The notes beneath the pieces are model-generated. The model had not been told where the DNA came from. It saw only the letters and a program-made list of their open reading frames with translations, and searched no databases. Positions 47,223 to 57,727 of a stretch of DNA of 64,000 bases are shown one piece after another. The DNA lies in NCBI GenBank assembly GCA_028753945.1, contig JAPNXP010000013.1:2914001-2978000 (forward strand). Reading direction: 5' to 3'. Made by a program: the position numbers and the translations under genes. How positions within the stretch are numbered: the first letter of the stretch is position 1; each line of letters begins with the position of its first letter. Source of the stretch: Hexactinellida sp. DTS-2022. Lineage: Eukaryota > Porifera > Hexactinellida.

Positions 47223-48177
47223 GGTTTCGAATGGTTATGAAATCAAATTAGATAACTGCAAGACCCTTTATATATTATGCGTTTTTGTTTCAGAGCGCAA
47301 ATCTTTTCACACTCGAAAAACAAAATTATAGAACAATCGCAGTCACCTCAGAACTAGAAATATCTTTGATGATCAAAAGAAATTCGTCAATTCGTGAGGC
47401 AAGCAATATATTCCATATAAAGTTGTAGTTTCGCTGTAATGTATATATTGTATACTATTAGAATTTCATGAGTTTTAACTTTATCTTTCATCTCACGAAA
47501 ATCTATTGAATTCAATTGAATTCAGCTTTTGGCAAGATTCACTATTCTGTGCCGACTATTATTATTTTATTATTGTTTTGAGAATAGCTCTTAATTAATA
47601 TACATATAGTAATATATGAGCGTGGTAAAGAATTCTCAAAAATTTCAATAAAAATTCTCAAACATTTTCAATAAAAATTCTCAAACATTTTCTATAAAAA
47701 TTCTTACAATTTTGAATAAAAACTACCCATAACATGAAAAATACTCTAATACACCATTTACAAACAATGTGTACGCGTACTCATTAAACAATTTAGTGAG
47801 TACGTGTACACACCAAATTTATATGTTGTGTACGCGTACTCACTAAGTTCTCTAATACACTGCAACATATATATCATAATTTTCCTCGAATATTAAGACA
47901 AAATAGTCCTATAAAACAAAATAATCCGATGACAAAAAATCCGATTTCGACTGTATTTGTTTAAATATTGCAATACTAATGTTTTGCAATCAATTGCATC
48001 ACTTCGTCAGGATGACAAAAATTGAATCCTGAAATGGAAAATCTATAAATAAATAATTTCCTATGCTTAAGAGTGAATAATTATATCCCAAATTGCAATA
48101 ACTGTTGCATTCTGTCACTTTAGATGTCTTTGAAAACTCGTGCTAATAATCTTTCGCGAATAAGATAGCATTACTGG

Positions 48178-48412
48178 CTAAGTTGACTAATTCATTGAAA
48201 ATGAGAAGAATTATTGATTATTCATGATTATTCATTGTGCTTACAATAATTTGTGGAACATTTAATACAAGCGATAGTAGTAATATTTGACCCATTTCAG
48301 GTTCTTAATTAATACAATTGGCAAATTAAATTCCAAAATAATAGTGGACACCACCGAAATTATGGAAATAAATTAAGTAATTCATAAATAATTCATGAAT
48401 TAGTCAACTTAG
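48178..48412 (+). mobile_element. MITE (CTAAGTTGACTAATTC), copy 1
   Basis: 235 bp with inverted ends CTAAGTTGACTAATTCAT / ATGAATTAGTCAACTTAG-type, perfect 8-bp TSD ATTACTGG (48170-48177; 48413-48420). A direct repeat of 55111-55346. Confidence 0.88.
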
Positions 48413-48704
48413 ATTACTGGTAGACTTATTTAAAGAGAATAAGTCAGATAGCGCCAAAGGCTTAGGCTCATGGAACAGTTAGGACCAAATATTATGTATT
48501 TAAGAAGTGTTCTAACATCTTGCCAATACATAAACCGATTATAAGAGACAATTTGTCCTCCAACCGAAAAACTGGAGGTGTGTCGCCTGAAGGCACTTTA
48601 TCAGAAATGGAGCTGAAGATCAAATGTATTAAGGTGATGGAACTCTTCGAAGGTGTGGCATCAGGTATTGATCTTTCCCTTTTTTCCAATAAGTCCCTTG
48701 AGTG

Positions 48705-48888
48705 CAGGGTTCATCCAGGCGTATGCAACGCGCCTTCAGGCGCGTAATTTCAAATGGAAACTTTTCTAGGCGCGCGAAAATTGACAGATGCAACCACAGA
48801 AGTAATTCAAATTGAGTATTTTAGGCGCGTGTGAGCGAGCTCAAACTTAATCTAGGCGCGTGGGAAATTTTGCCTAGATGAAAGCCTG
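48705..48888 (+). mobile_element. hAT-type MITE (TCTAGGCGCG type), copy 1
   Basis: 184 bp with ends CAGGGTTCATCCAGGCG and GCCTAGATGAAAGCCTG, TSD CTTGAGTG/CTTGAGTT (7 of 8). A direct repeat of 51658-51842. Confidence 0.85.
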
Positions 48889-50087
48889 CTTGAGTTAATC
48901 TGAGATGTCCTTAGGCAGTTGTACAGACAGAGACATCAAACCACGTATAAAAATAAAATTCTTTGAAGATGATTTTGCTTTGAATCACTCGATAAATAAT
49001 TTTATTCTACTAAGTGGAGAAGCTGGTTGTATTGAGAAATTTCTACAGCAAGTGAGATCGAGTAGTCGATTTCTTAGAAGCTGTAATACTTAATCTAAAT
49101 AGGATGCTATCCAACAAATACAGCCTACTTACCACCTTTTCAAACTGCTCCTTGCACTTTACTCCCACCTCCCCTTAATTCTCACTGGTATTTAAATCCT
49201 TCGTTCCTTCGCACTCTCATCATTTTCCACTAATTTTCTTCTCTTCTGTATTAGTATTTTCTACAATATAACTTCTTGCTTGATTGTATCTATTTTCATT
49301 GTAGCTTATGATTGATGCAAAATTATGCAGTACATTGTAGCTACTACTGAACTACAAACTCGCTCGGGGTGTATCAGAGAGTTCCCACAATTTTATCAAT
49401 AGATTGCCATCTACCCTTCCAAACTCCAAAGCGCATTCAATATTCGAGATTTCTACACCTTCTACCGCGAATTCAGTAGCTTACTAGTTATCTTACACTC
49501 ATCAATGGTCGTTATTCTTTGAGGGACATGATGCAATGTATGCCTGCTATGACGACGCTTGACTGTGAAAGTTCTATTCAGTAATTCAGCTGCATGTCTA
49601 TGTGAATTGTAGTCCAGGCATCGTAAACATCCCAGGCACCCTTATATCTCCAGACGACCCGGAGGAGCTACCCAGACTTACCCAGATTCTGGTTAAACTC
49701 CGGGTAATAATACACTTGTATAAATGTGCGCCGATCTACGGCCCTCAACCGAGTGGTGTTTTGCCAAAACAAGCTGTGGGGGGGGCGGTCCCTTTTCAAA
49801 TACAGCATTTTCTTATAGAACATAGGTGAAAACGGCCCCCAATAATGAAGTGGGGGCCATGTACATGCCATAGGTTCATGCCAAAGCCAAAATCTAGGAA
49901 CTTTGTTCATGATCTGTCAACACTGCTCAAATTTCACAAATATACTATTATAGGATAAAATAAATTTATAAATTTTCAAAAACTCATCGTAAATCAATTA
50001 TAATAGATCCATCGAGAACTATATTGATGTTAAATGAGGGTAAGTTAAAATGGCTACAATTTTTTTTAACCTGATGTTACTTTCTAT

Positions 50088-50272
50088 AGAAAACTGATAG
50101 GAAGGAGCGCCCCCCTGGGATATAAGCGCCCCCTCTAGCAAATACGTGGGGGGGGCGCCCCCAGAGCCCCCCCCAAAAAAAAAACATCACTGCCTCAACC
50201 AGTTGGAAAGGTCCTAGATTTAATTGACCGGGCGGCCGGAAGCGCCAACCCTCGTATTTACGACGCCTATGA
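50088..50272. mobile_element. GC-rich hAT-like MITE fragment
   Basis: Ends TTACGACGCCTATG, the same right terminus as other CATAGGCGTC elements. Contains GGGGGGGCGCCCCC and CCCCCCC runs. Left boundary not resolved. Confidence 0.45.
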
Positions 50273-51007
50273 TTGCAGTTCATTGATTGGAGCACCAACG
50301 CTGTCTAATTTTATTTTTCTGATAGCTGCTGTAAATTTCAAGCGTATTTTGTACAAGCATTCCGACCACCTAATGTTATGCACCTGGTTTTATCCAATGC
50401 AGAATCAAGCCTGTGAATATCTGTATCACAAGTATACGTCCAGTGCGCTTGAGTGCTTTAAAATACCCTTAATTTAACTTCTAATTAGTTTTGGGTACCA
50501 GATACAAGAATTGTTAGTCGACTCTACACTGATTCTTTTACCTTCCCAATGAACTGTAGTATGGTTAGGATTTTAGTATTAAACTGATATTGAACATGCG
50601 AGATTAAATTATGTAATTGATTCATGCGCTATTACAAGAAGTATGTGAACATTGTCTTCGAGATCTCCCCTGAATTTACTAAGCAATGATAGCACTTTTA
50701 TCTTACTATTTCTAGCTTTAAAACATGAATACAACTTCAATACTCTCTAAATATTTACTTGGTATGCGTTATTTATTTTTCACTGGTCTGTTTTCTTTGA
50801 AGGACAGCTAATTCCTAAAATTCCAATTTGGCATCATGTATGAAAAACAATACTCCAACTATATGAATCAAAGTGCTTGGAATGGACATTTTTATTACTT
50901 AACTTGTCTATTGGTTTTGATGAATTCATTCGGGAAATTTTTGATCTGTTATTTCCCCTGTGGTTATTTTTACAATTATGATATATCTTCAGAAATTGTA
51001 TAATTGA

Positions 51008-51449
51008 CAGGGGTGGATCCAGCCAGAGCTGTTAAAAGCAAATGAAAATCGATGCTGTTAACAGCTAGATGCTGACCAATGCAATAATTGAAATATTATC
51101 ATATAATCATTTAGTTTCAAATTTCACTGTTATGTCAATACGATATACAATTCGAATTTAAACATTTTAGAGTATAAATTTATTTGCTTGTCCCTTTTCC
51201 TTAAATTTACTGATACAATTATTGAATTTGAACAGCTTGAATTGGCTGTTTACCGCTTAAATTAGGCTGTTAAGAGCTAGAATTGGCTGTTAACAGCTCA
51301 CATTGGCTGTTGACGGCTTAAATTGGCGTTAATTAACAACTTAAAGGCCACTTAAATGCAGTTAAGGTTTAATGCCAATTGGGGACGAATTCTTAGCTGT
51401 TAACAGCAAACAGCCTAAATGGCTGTTAACAGCAGATTCACCACCCCTG
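51008..51449. mobile_element. hAT-like MITE with GCTGTTAACAGC repeats
   Basis: 442 bp from CAGGGGTGGATCCAGCC to GATTCACCACCCCTG. The interior repeats GGCTGTTAACAGCT, itself a palindrome, at least six times. Flanks do not give a perfect TSD. Confidence 0.7.
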
Positions 51450-51657
51450 AATTAATGGATGAAATATCCACCTGTACACGTATAATATTTATTCACGTAT
51501 TATTTAATTATTCATAGAACAACTGAGATATTTTTATACACAGGTAAAACCTTCTGATAGTGAACACCCTGGGGACCAACCAAAATGTTCAATTTTGAGA
51601 GGTGTTCACTTTAGATTAATTATAATAAGGTGTCCTGTCCAGATTCTACCTCAATAG

Positions 51658-51842
51658 CACGGTTTCATCTAGGCGTACGAGACCCGCCTCCAGGTGCGTA
51701 ATTTTGCAATGAAATTATTCTAGGCGCGCCAAATTCGAGAGATGGTCCCATAGACGTAATACAAGTTGAGTATTTTAGGCAAGTGTGAGCGTGCTCTAAC
51801 TTAATCTAGGCGCGCAGAAAATTTTGCCTGGATGAAAGCCTG
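51658..51842 (+). mobile_element. hAT-type MITE (TCTAGGCGCG type), copy 2
   Basis: 185 bp, TSD CTCAATAG perfect (51650-51657; 51843-51850). Direct repeat of 48705-48888. Confidence 0.88.
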
Positions 51843-51901
51843 CTCAATAGTAACTTATAAGTTATCACATAGCCACACATTAATTATCTGTGCATTCACA
51901 C

Positions 51902-52451
51902 CAGTGATGTGCTCCGTTACTAGTAACGGAGTAACGATAGCGGTAGCGGTAACGGTAACGGAAAAAGTAACGGTAACGGGTGTCGACAAGTAACGCTAAC
52001 GGGCGTCGCGGAGTAACGGTAACGGAAAAAGTAACGGTAACGGGCATCGCCGAGTATCTGTAACTGAAAAAATTAACGGTAACGGACATCCGTTACATTT
52101 AACTAGTTTCCGTTATCTTTAATCAGTCACTCTTACCATTACATTACCGTAATACAGTAACTGTTACTACGTTAAACTTATTCCATTACCATTACAATGT
52201 TATTTTAAGTCAGTTACCGTTACATTAAGGTAAACTGTACTGAATAAAGGTAAACGGATAAAATTATAAATAGTAACGGACGGTAACGGAAGAAATAAAG
52301 TAACGGTAACGGAATAAAAGTAACGGGAGAAAAAAAGTAATGGTAACGGAACAAATAAAGTAACGGTAACGGGGTAACGTTAACGGGAGATATAAAGTAA
52401 CGGTAACGGAGTAACCGAGTAACGCAAGTTTAGTAACGGAGCACATCACTG
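51902..52451. mobile_element. hAT-type MITE packed with GTAACGG repeats
   Basis: 550 bp with ends CAGTGATGTGCTCCGTTAC / GTAACGGAGCACATCACTG and a perfect 8-bp TSD ATTCACAC (51894-51901; 52452-52459). GTAACGGTAACGG tandem arrays occupy both flanks of a less repetitive centre with the complementary CCGTTAC motif. ORFs through it are repeat artefacts. Confidence 0.92.
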
Positions 52452-53840
52452 ATTCACACAAGTGTGAAAACATAGCTGCCACACCCTCCCCCTCTAACAT
52501 GGCTAATATTCTCTAAAAATCCCATGTTCACTTTTAGGAGGTTATATCTTAGACAATTTGGACAATTGGGACCACATTTCGTCTTCACATTTCACCTTTC
52601 AAAGGTGTTCAGAAGTAGGAGGGTAAACACTATGTAAAAGAATGGGAAATATTTGGGACCGAGAAAAAGTGTTAATATTTTGGAGGGGTTCATTTATTGA
52701 AGGTGTTCACTATGGAGGTTTACTGTGCTAATTTTTTGCTGATGCATTTGGGGGAAGAGATTAGTATACAATAATTATACAATATGTATTAAATTATTAT
52801 AAATTATTTCCTACCATTCTATTTTAATATTTACTATATAGAAAGTAACGATTCGAAAACTTAGTTGCAAAAGGTTTAATAGATGGTAATCATAACAACA
52901 TCTTTCGACTAAAGCACATCAGTATTTCCCAAAATATGGTAGTATAGTAATAATTTGGGGTTGACTATATGTTGAAGATGTACCGTCTGTTCGCAGACTC
53001 CTTGGGGTGGTTAAGTAGGCATTAAAAAGTCGTTTTCTTGGTAAATAGGACGTTGCGGTGTTTCTTGGACAGTCTCGCAACTGTATCCAGAATTCAATAG
53101 AGGGAGGAGGTAGTAGAATGTGGGGAAGGAGTTGGATTATCTGCCAGGACAGATTGGGGCTTTGGCAGAGAGCCTGGTGTTTGAGAAATCGGTGCTTAAG
53201 GGGTCTTTGATATATTGTGCGGGAGGTGGCGCCTGTCTGGCCAATAAAGACATTTCGGTGGTGAGGGGCGAAAATGGCTTGAACAAATCTGTACATCATA
53301 CAGGGGATAATAGAGTGGTGTAAGGTGGTGTCGGCAGGTATCCCACCGATCAGGACAAGAAGTATGTTGTGCAAGTGCAGAGGGTGTTGAGGTAGGTGAG
53401 TAAGGATTTAAGGATGGTTCCTCGTTGAAGCTTTACCATTTTGAACTGGTGTTTACCACTCTCGTTTATCTATAATAATTTCTTTAAATGCCAACATATT
53501 CTTTTGTATTGAATGAAGCATCTGAACTTATCACGTTTTATGAAAACGTTAGTACCAAGCTTAATATCCTATTTACTTATATATTGTCTAATGGTGCTTT
53601 ATCAAACAGCTGAGATAAATTCTAGATAATTCCTATATCACAGTCATGGCATTTGGGATTTTCATTTTATTGAAATTTAGATATTTCGATATATTTAAAT
53701 TTGTGAGAAATCCTCTGGTTCGTAGGATGCTTGATAGGAATGCAAGCTAATATCTTTCAAATCTGTTTTACAAAACGTTCAATTTTTCTAATCAACACGG
53801 AACGGAACATTCCAATTTCCAACAAATATTTATATATATA

Positions 53841-53999
53841 CAGTTGAAACCGGATATTTTTAACACCGGATATTTTTAACAATCGGATATTTTTAACACA
53901 TTTTCTTGTAAATTATTAATTATTGTTGTTGTTATAAAATCGGGTATTTTTAACAAATTTTCGTGTAAAGAATGTGTTAAAAATATCCGGTTTCAACTG
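53841..53999. mobile_element. pogo-like MITE (CAGTTGAAACCGGATATTTT)
   Basis: 159 bp, flanked by TA (53839-53840; 54000-54001). The right end is AAATATCCGGTTTCAACTG. The left arm carries three tandem copies of CGGATATTTTTAACA. Confidence 0.88.
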
Positions 54000-54553
54000 T
54001 ATACGGACTAGTGTTTAGTAGTTATTTATTGATTACAATTTTAGATTATTCAACCTACCGAGCGAAACTTGCAAGTTTGTAACTAAATACATTATATAAC
54101 GAGGAACTTCTTAATGGGAGCCAATAATTGCACATTCTCCAAACACATCAGGGTATTAGGTACAAGTTTGAAAAATTGAATATATTTCTTAACTATTATA
54201 ATAGTGCTTTCCTGGCTATATTGATTGGCCACAAATTTTATATATGAGATCTATTTTAAAGTTGTAATGGCGTAGCAAAAGAAGTTAAATCAAATTTCGA
54301 AAATATTTTGAGTAATATGACAGATCTAGTTGGACTATTAATTATAGTAGTAAGTGTCGACATATGGAATACTGATGAGCAAGCATCTTACATATTATTT
54401 TCCATCCTAACTGTTCAACATGTACTATGAAAGAAACATCGAATTATTGATTTCCAACAAAATAAAGATGTCTGATAATGAGTAAATGGTCCGATTAAGA
54501 TCCTAAATTTTTGAGTGAATAATATTTTCGAAATTATCGTAATAGCCATCATA

Positions 54554-54738
54554 CAGTGGAACCTCGTTAATACGAGCACCAACGGACGGTAAAGATTTCT
54601 TTCGCTTTATCCGGAGTTCGTATTAACCGGAGTAATACCCATTCAATAGGCATCGTAGGGACTTGATTTTGTGGAACTGTTTGTTCGTCTTATTCGGAAA
54701 TTCGTATTAAATGTGTTTGTACTAACGAGGTTCTACTG
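54554..54738. mobile_element. pogo-like MITE (CAGTGGAACCTCGTTAATAC)
   Basis: 185 bp, ends CAGTGGAACCTCGTTAATAC and CTAACGAGGTTCTACTG, flanked by TA on both sides. Two internal TTCGTATTAA repeats. Confidence 0.88.
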
Positions 54739-55110
54739 TAATTAGCATGAATATTAAATACCATAACGAAGTTCAATCACTAGATCACAAAGTATGACTA
54801 TCAATGTCTATCATAGATAACATATTGACGACAATAATCAGTTTGTAATACGATATCGTTATTCATTCATACAAAATCATGAATTCTTACAAATTTAGAA
54901 TTTAGTTTTCTAGGTTTTAGATAATGCTGAATCCGATTATGCTAATATTGTAAATATTTACGAGTGGGAAAAACATCTATATTACCGCACACTGTGATGA
55001 AAGTAACAGTTTTTATGTTCTTTTGTTTAACCGAATTATCAGATGGATTTAGATATCTCATACTACGATTCTAGTGGAATGAATAATTTTTTGAATTCAT
55101 GGATATTGAC

Positions 55111-55346
55111 CTAAGGAGACTAATTCATTAAAAATAAAATTAATTATTATTATTTATGATTGTTCAATGTGCTAACGATCAATTATAGACCATTTAATAC
55201 AAGCGCTACCAGTAACATTTGACCGATTTCAATGTTTTCAAAATAATTCCATTATTAATTATTTCCAAAAATTTATTGGACACTTCCGATATTATGAAAA
55301 TTTATTTCAAGTAATTCTTGAATAATTCATAAATTAGTCAACTTAG
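55111..55346 (+). mobile_element. MITE (CTAAGTTGACTAATTC), copy 2
   Basis: 236 bp with a perfect 8-bp TSD ATATTGAC (55103-55110; 55347-55354). About 75-80 percent similar to 48178-48412. It ends only 100 bp upstream of DIP2 exon C. Confidence 0.87.
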
Positions 55347-55445
55347 ATATTGACTATAAATAGATTTAGTTATTATGTTTATAGTTGAGATTTGATTCGT
55401 CTCGTTGCTACATTACTATATTATTGTTATTATTATGATTTTTAG

Positions 55446-55965
55446 ATTCCTTTTTAAAAACAGAGTTGCTGTTTTCTCTGTTCCTGTCTTAAAGGATGAG
55501 CGAGTAATTGCTATTGCTGAGGTTAGAGATGATGCTGAGGATGATGTAGCTTTCAAATGGATGAACACTGTTATATCTGCGGTAGAGACTATACATGGTA
55601 TTTCTATTTATGGAGTGATGCTTGTCTCTTCAAATATTCTCCCGAAAATAAGAGGCTCTGTATGTATACCCGAAACAAGAACAAAATATCTTGATGGATC
55701 TCTTAGACTGGAACACTTGTTGATGTGTCCACACCAGAGTATCACTAATATCCCTGTTCTTACTAAGCATACTGAAAGAGCTGGACCAGGCATTGCTATT
55801 GGAGATCTTATGCGAAGTGTAAACTCTGCTCAATTACAGGGCCCTCCAGTTACACCAAATAAAGAAATAGCCAACAGATACAAGAGTATGGGTGAAATTT
55901 TGGAATGGAGGGGAACTAAATATGGGGATATCTCTTTGTTCTCTGTCTGTGATGTCAAAGGAAAG
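55446..55965 (+). CDS. DIP2: DIP2 homologue, internal exon C
   Basis: Ends domain 1 and starts the linker and second domain. Using the acceptor AG at 55444-55445, the first base completes the Arg codon from exon B. The junction then reads AVDPPR|FLFKNRVAVFSV, which aligns residue for residue with the conserved AVEPMKFVYRGRIAVFSV of other DIP2 proteins. Further family matches are FKWMNTVISAVETIHGI, LRLEHLLMCPHQSITNIP, GPGIAIGDL and GEILEWRG. The donor GTTTGT begins at 55966 and the exon ends in phase 0. A second AG at 55462-55463 is 18 nt downstream and also in frame; using it would skip six residues, so minor alternative splicing is possible. Confidence 0.93.
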
Positions 55966-56027
55966 GTTTGTGTATATTTTGGTTACTACCGTTCAATTTG
56001 GATAATTTTCGTTTTCTTTATTAACAG
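55966..56027 (+). other. DIP2 intron 3 (62 bp)
   Basis: Short phase-0 intron with a GTTTGT donor and a pyrimidine-rich TTATTAACAG acceptor. It separates VKGK from the first residues of exon D. It shows that minimal introns coexist with introns of tens of kb in the same gene. Confidence 0.88.
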
Positions 56028-57713
56028 GTGAGCTTGGGTTTTACTGGGGGACAGCTCCTAAAGAAGTCAGAAAGAGTAGGTGCCTTCCTTGCAGACAAAG
56101 GAAAGCTAGTTAGCGGTCAGATAATTGCTCTTTTACTGCCTCCTGGCCTTGATCTAATAGCAGGTTTCTATGGATCACTGTTAATTGGTCTCATACCTGT
56201 AGTAATTAGAAATGTTACACAACAAAACTACTCATCTCTTGTACCCACAATTAAACATATTTTAGAGAGATCTAAAGCGAACGCAATACTTACCTCTCAC
56301 TCAACTATCCGTCAGCTTAAGTCGAAAGAAGTTGCACCTTTTTTCGATTTAAAGGCATGTCCAATTCTCCTAGATATTGATGACATAGGACGTAGGAAAT
56401 TAGATAAAATCTATCATCCTCCAACTTCAGAGATGATTGCTTATATAGACTATACTGTTTCCTCTACAGGTGTTTTAACTGGCACTAAGATTAGTCATCA
56501 TAATTGTTTACATTTTTGTCGTTCACACCAACAAGCTTGTGAACTTAATTCAAACCACACTTCCGTGCTTGTACTGGAACCTTCTTCAGGTGTAGGACTA
56601 ATGATATATCTCCTGAGCAGCGTGTATTCTGGTCAGCAAACAATACTTATTCAGCCTAGTGACTTTGTTCAGAATGCCATGATATGGTTCTTGGTTTTAT
56701 CTCAACATAAAGCTATTGACACCTATTGCTCATATTCTGTTATAGACACATGTTTGAAAGAATTAAGTAATGGAACACAACACATGAAGTCGAAAGGTAT
56801 CAGTCTTTTTTCTTTACTATCACTTGTGGTGATAGCAGAAGAGAGACCGAGGGCAAACCTTCTTTCTCCATTCTCTGTTTTTTTTGCGCCTCTTGGACTC
56901 AATTCAAATGTCATATCAACTTCATTTGGATGTCGAGTGAATTCAGCCATATGTTTACAGGGGGTAAAACAACCGGCACCAATGCAACTTTATTTGGATG
57001 CAAGAGCTTTAAAATTAGACAAAATAAAGGTGGTTGAAAGGGGAATTAGTCACTCAATTTTAATTTCCTCTACTGGCCGCCTTCTTCCCGGAGTAAGTGT
57101 TATAGTAGTGAACCCTATCACACGAATACAGGTAGGAGAAGGCGAACTTGGGGAGCTTTGGGTACATTGCGATCATAATTCCATTGGATTTGATGGTATT
57201 GGTGCTGACATCTCTGCAAAGATTCATAAGGAACATTTTAAGGCAAAAACTCAAGGACAAGATGAAATTGGGGCGGAATTTGCACGTACTGGATTCTTAG
57301 GATTCTTAATGAGGGGAGAAGAAGAAGAGGAAGGGAATGTTGTCTTCCACCTATTCGTTGTAGGGTCTATTGAGGGATCCCTGAACCTAGATTCGGCTCG
57401 TTATTATCCACGAGATCTGGAAAATTCAGTAAATCGCTGCCACAAATCTATTTCCTCAAGTGCAGTATTTGAAGGCGATCATCTGCTAGTTGTTGTCGCA
57501 GAATTAGAATCGGAGGATAAAGATCCTCTATGTGTCGTTCCTCGAATAACGACAGCGTTAGTTGAAGAACATCACGTAATTCCTGGAGTTGTAGTAGTTG
57601 TTGACCCTAGTACCATTCCTATTAACTCAAGGGGTGAAATTCAAAGATTGCATCTAAAGGATTCATTTTTATCTGATCAATTGGACCCTATATACATTGC
57701 TTACAATTTATGA
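56028..57713 (+). CDS. DIP2: DIP2 homologue, terminal exon D
   Basis: One uninterrupted 561-codon terminal exon carrying the second FAAL-like domain and the DIP2 C terminus. Visible landmarks are the A3-like loop DYTVSSTGVLTGTKISHHN (about 56446-56505), CSYSVIDTCLKEL, VVIAEERPRA, STSFGCRVNSAICLQG (about 56917-56965), GELWV, ARTGFLGFL (about 57282-57310) and the C-terminal INSRGEIQRLHLKDSF leading to DPIYIAYNL before the TGA. As in other DIP2 proteins, the catalytic lysine region of true acyl-AMP ligases is altered (INSRGE). A run of five Glu (about 57317-57340) looks lineage-specific. The acceptor AG is at 56026-56027 after a TTTATTAACAG tract. Vertebrate genes split this region into many exons, so a single 1.7-kb exon implies intron loss here. 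Confidence 0.96.
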   Translation: MSLGFTGGQLLKKSERVGAFLADKGKLVSGQIIALLLPPGLDLIAGFYGSLLIGLIPVVIRNVTQQNYSSLVPTIKHILERSKANAILTSHSTIRQLKSKEVAPFFDLKACPILLDIDDIGRRKLDKIYHPPTSEMIAYIDYTVSSTGVLTGTKISHHNCLHFCRSHQQACELNSNHTSVLVLEPSSGVGLMIYLLSSVYSGQQTILIQPSDFVQNAMIWFLVLSQHKAIDTYCSYSVIDTCLKELSNGTQHMKSKGISLFSLLSLVVIAEERPRANLLSPFSVFFAPLGLNSNVISTSFGCRVNSAICLQGVKQPAPMQLYLDARALKLDKIKVVERGISHSILISSTGRLLPGVSVIVVNPITRIQVGEGELGELWVHCDHNSIGFDGIGADISAKIHKEHFKAKTQGQDEIGAEFARTGFLGFLMRGEEEEEGNVVFHLFVVGSIEGSLNLDSARYYPRDLENSVNRCHKSISSSAVFEGDHLLVVVAELESEDKDPLCVVPRITTALVEEHHVIPGVVVVVDPSTIPINSRGEIQRLHLKDSFLSDQLDPIYIAYNL

Positions 57714-57721
57714 CCAATTTT

Positions 57722-57727
57722 AATAAA
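57722..57727 (+). promoter_or_regulatory. Polyadenylation signal of DIP2
   Basis: Canonical AATAAA starting 9 nt after the DIP2 stop codon. If used, the 3' UTR would be only some 25-40 nt. No equally good signal was noticed in the next 100 bases. Confidence 0.6.

Larger units (their letters stand above)
43727..47867 (-). mobile_element. Ginger-type DNA transposon, nearly intact (4,141 bp)
   Basis: Ends TGTTGCAGTGTATTAGAG and CTAATACACTGCAACA with a 4-bp TSD TATA (43723-43726; 47868-47871). Inverted repeats extend about 390 bp inwards (left to about 44182, interrupted by a MITE; right from about 47485). The termini carry GTACGCGTAC palindromes. It encodes an integrase-like transposase on the - strand. 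TIR pair identity is high, implying a comparatively recent insertion. Confidence 0.9.
43621..47953. mobile_element. pogo-like MITE split by the Ginger insertion
   Basis: The left part 43621-43726 begins CAGTCGAAATCGGATTATTT after TA. The right part 47868-47953 ends AAATCCGATTTCGACTG before TA. Together they make a MITE of about 185 bp, into which the 4.1-kb element inserted with duplication of TATA. Confidence 0.85.
51539..52727. mobile_element. pogo-like MITE interrupted by two hAT MITEs
   Basis: The left end CACAGGTAAAACC...ATAGTGAACACC and the right end GGTGTTCACTATGGAGGTTTACTGTG are inverted repeats. Two hAT-type elements (51658-51842 and 51902-52451), each with its own TSD, are inserted within. 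Confidence 0.65.
35619..55445 (+). other. DIP2 giant intron 2 (19,827 bp)
   Basis: Bounded by GTGAGT at 35619 and the AG at 55444-55445. Residues on both sides are contiguous in the DIP2 family. It contains the Ginger-type transposon, a MULE fragment, a 31-bp minisatellite and numerous MITEs. No convincing feature was found in about 36600-38450, 40450-41180, 43130-43600, 48900-50080 (some GC-rich patches) and 54020-54540. Confidence 0.9.

Noticed and set aside
49700..49900. GC-rich patch with GGGGGGGCGGTCC and GGGGGCC
   Set aside because: Looks MITE-like, but no inverted ends or TSD could be recognised.
51880..52500. Tyr/Arg- and Val/Thr-rich ORFs on the - strand
   Set aside because: Translation of GTAACGG arrays in a hAT MITE.
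52919..53374. 151-codon - strand ORF with an FIGQTG phrase recalling GIY-YIG nucleases of Penelope-like elements
   Set aside because: Only one short phrase fits; the rest shows no conserved Cys/His or Arg/Glu spacing. The GC-rich block may be an old element but cannot be assigned.
55462..55463. AG at 55462-55463 as the main acceptor of DIP2 exon C
   Set aside because: It would drop six residues that align with the conserved FVYRGR segment. The upstream AG at 55444-55445 restores them in the right phase, so a missing microexon is not needed.
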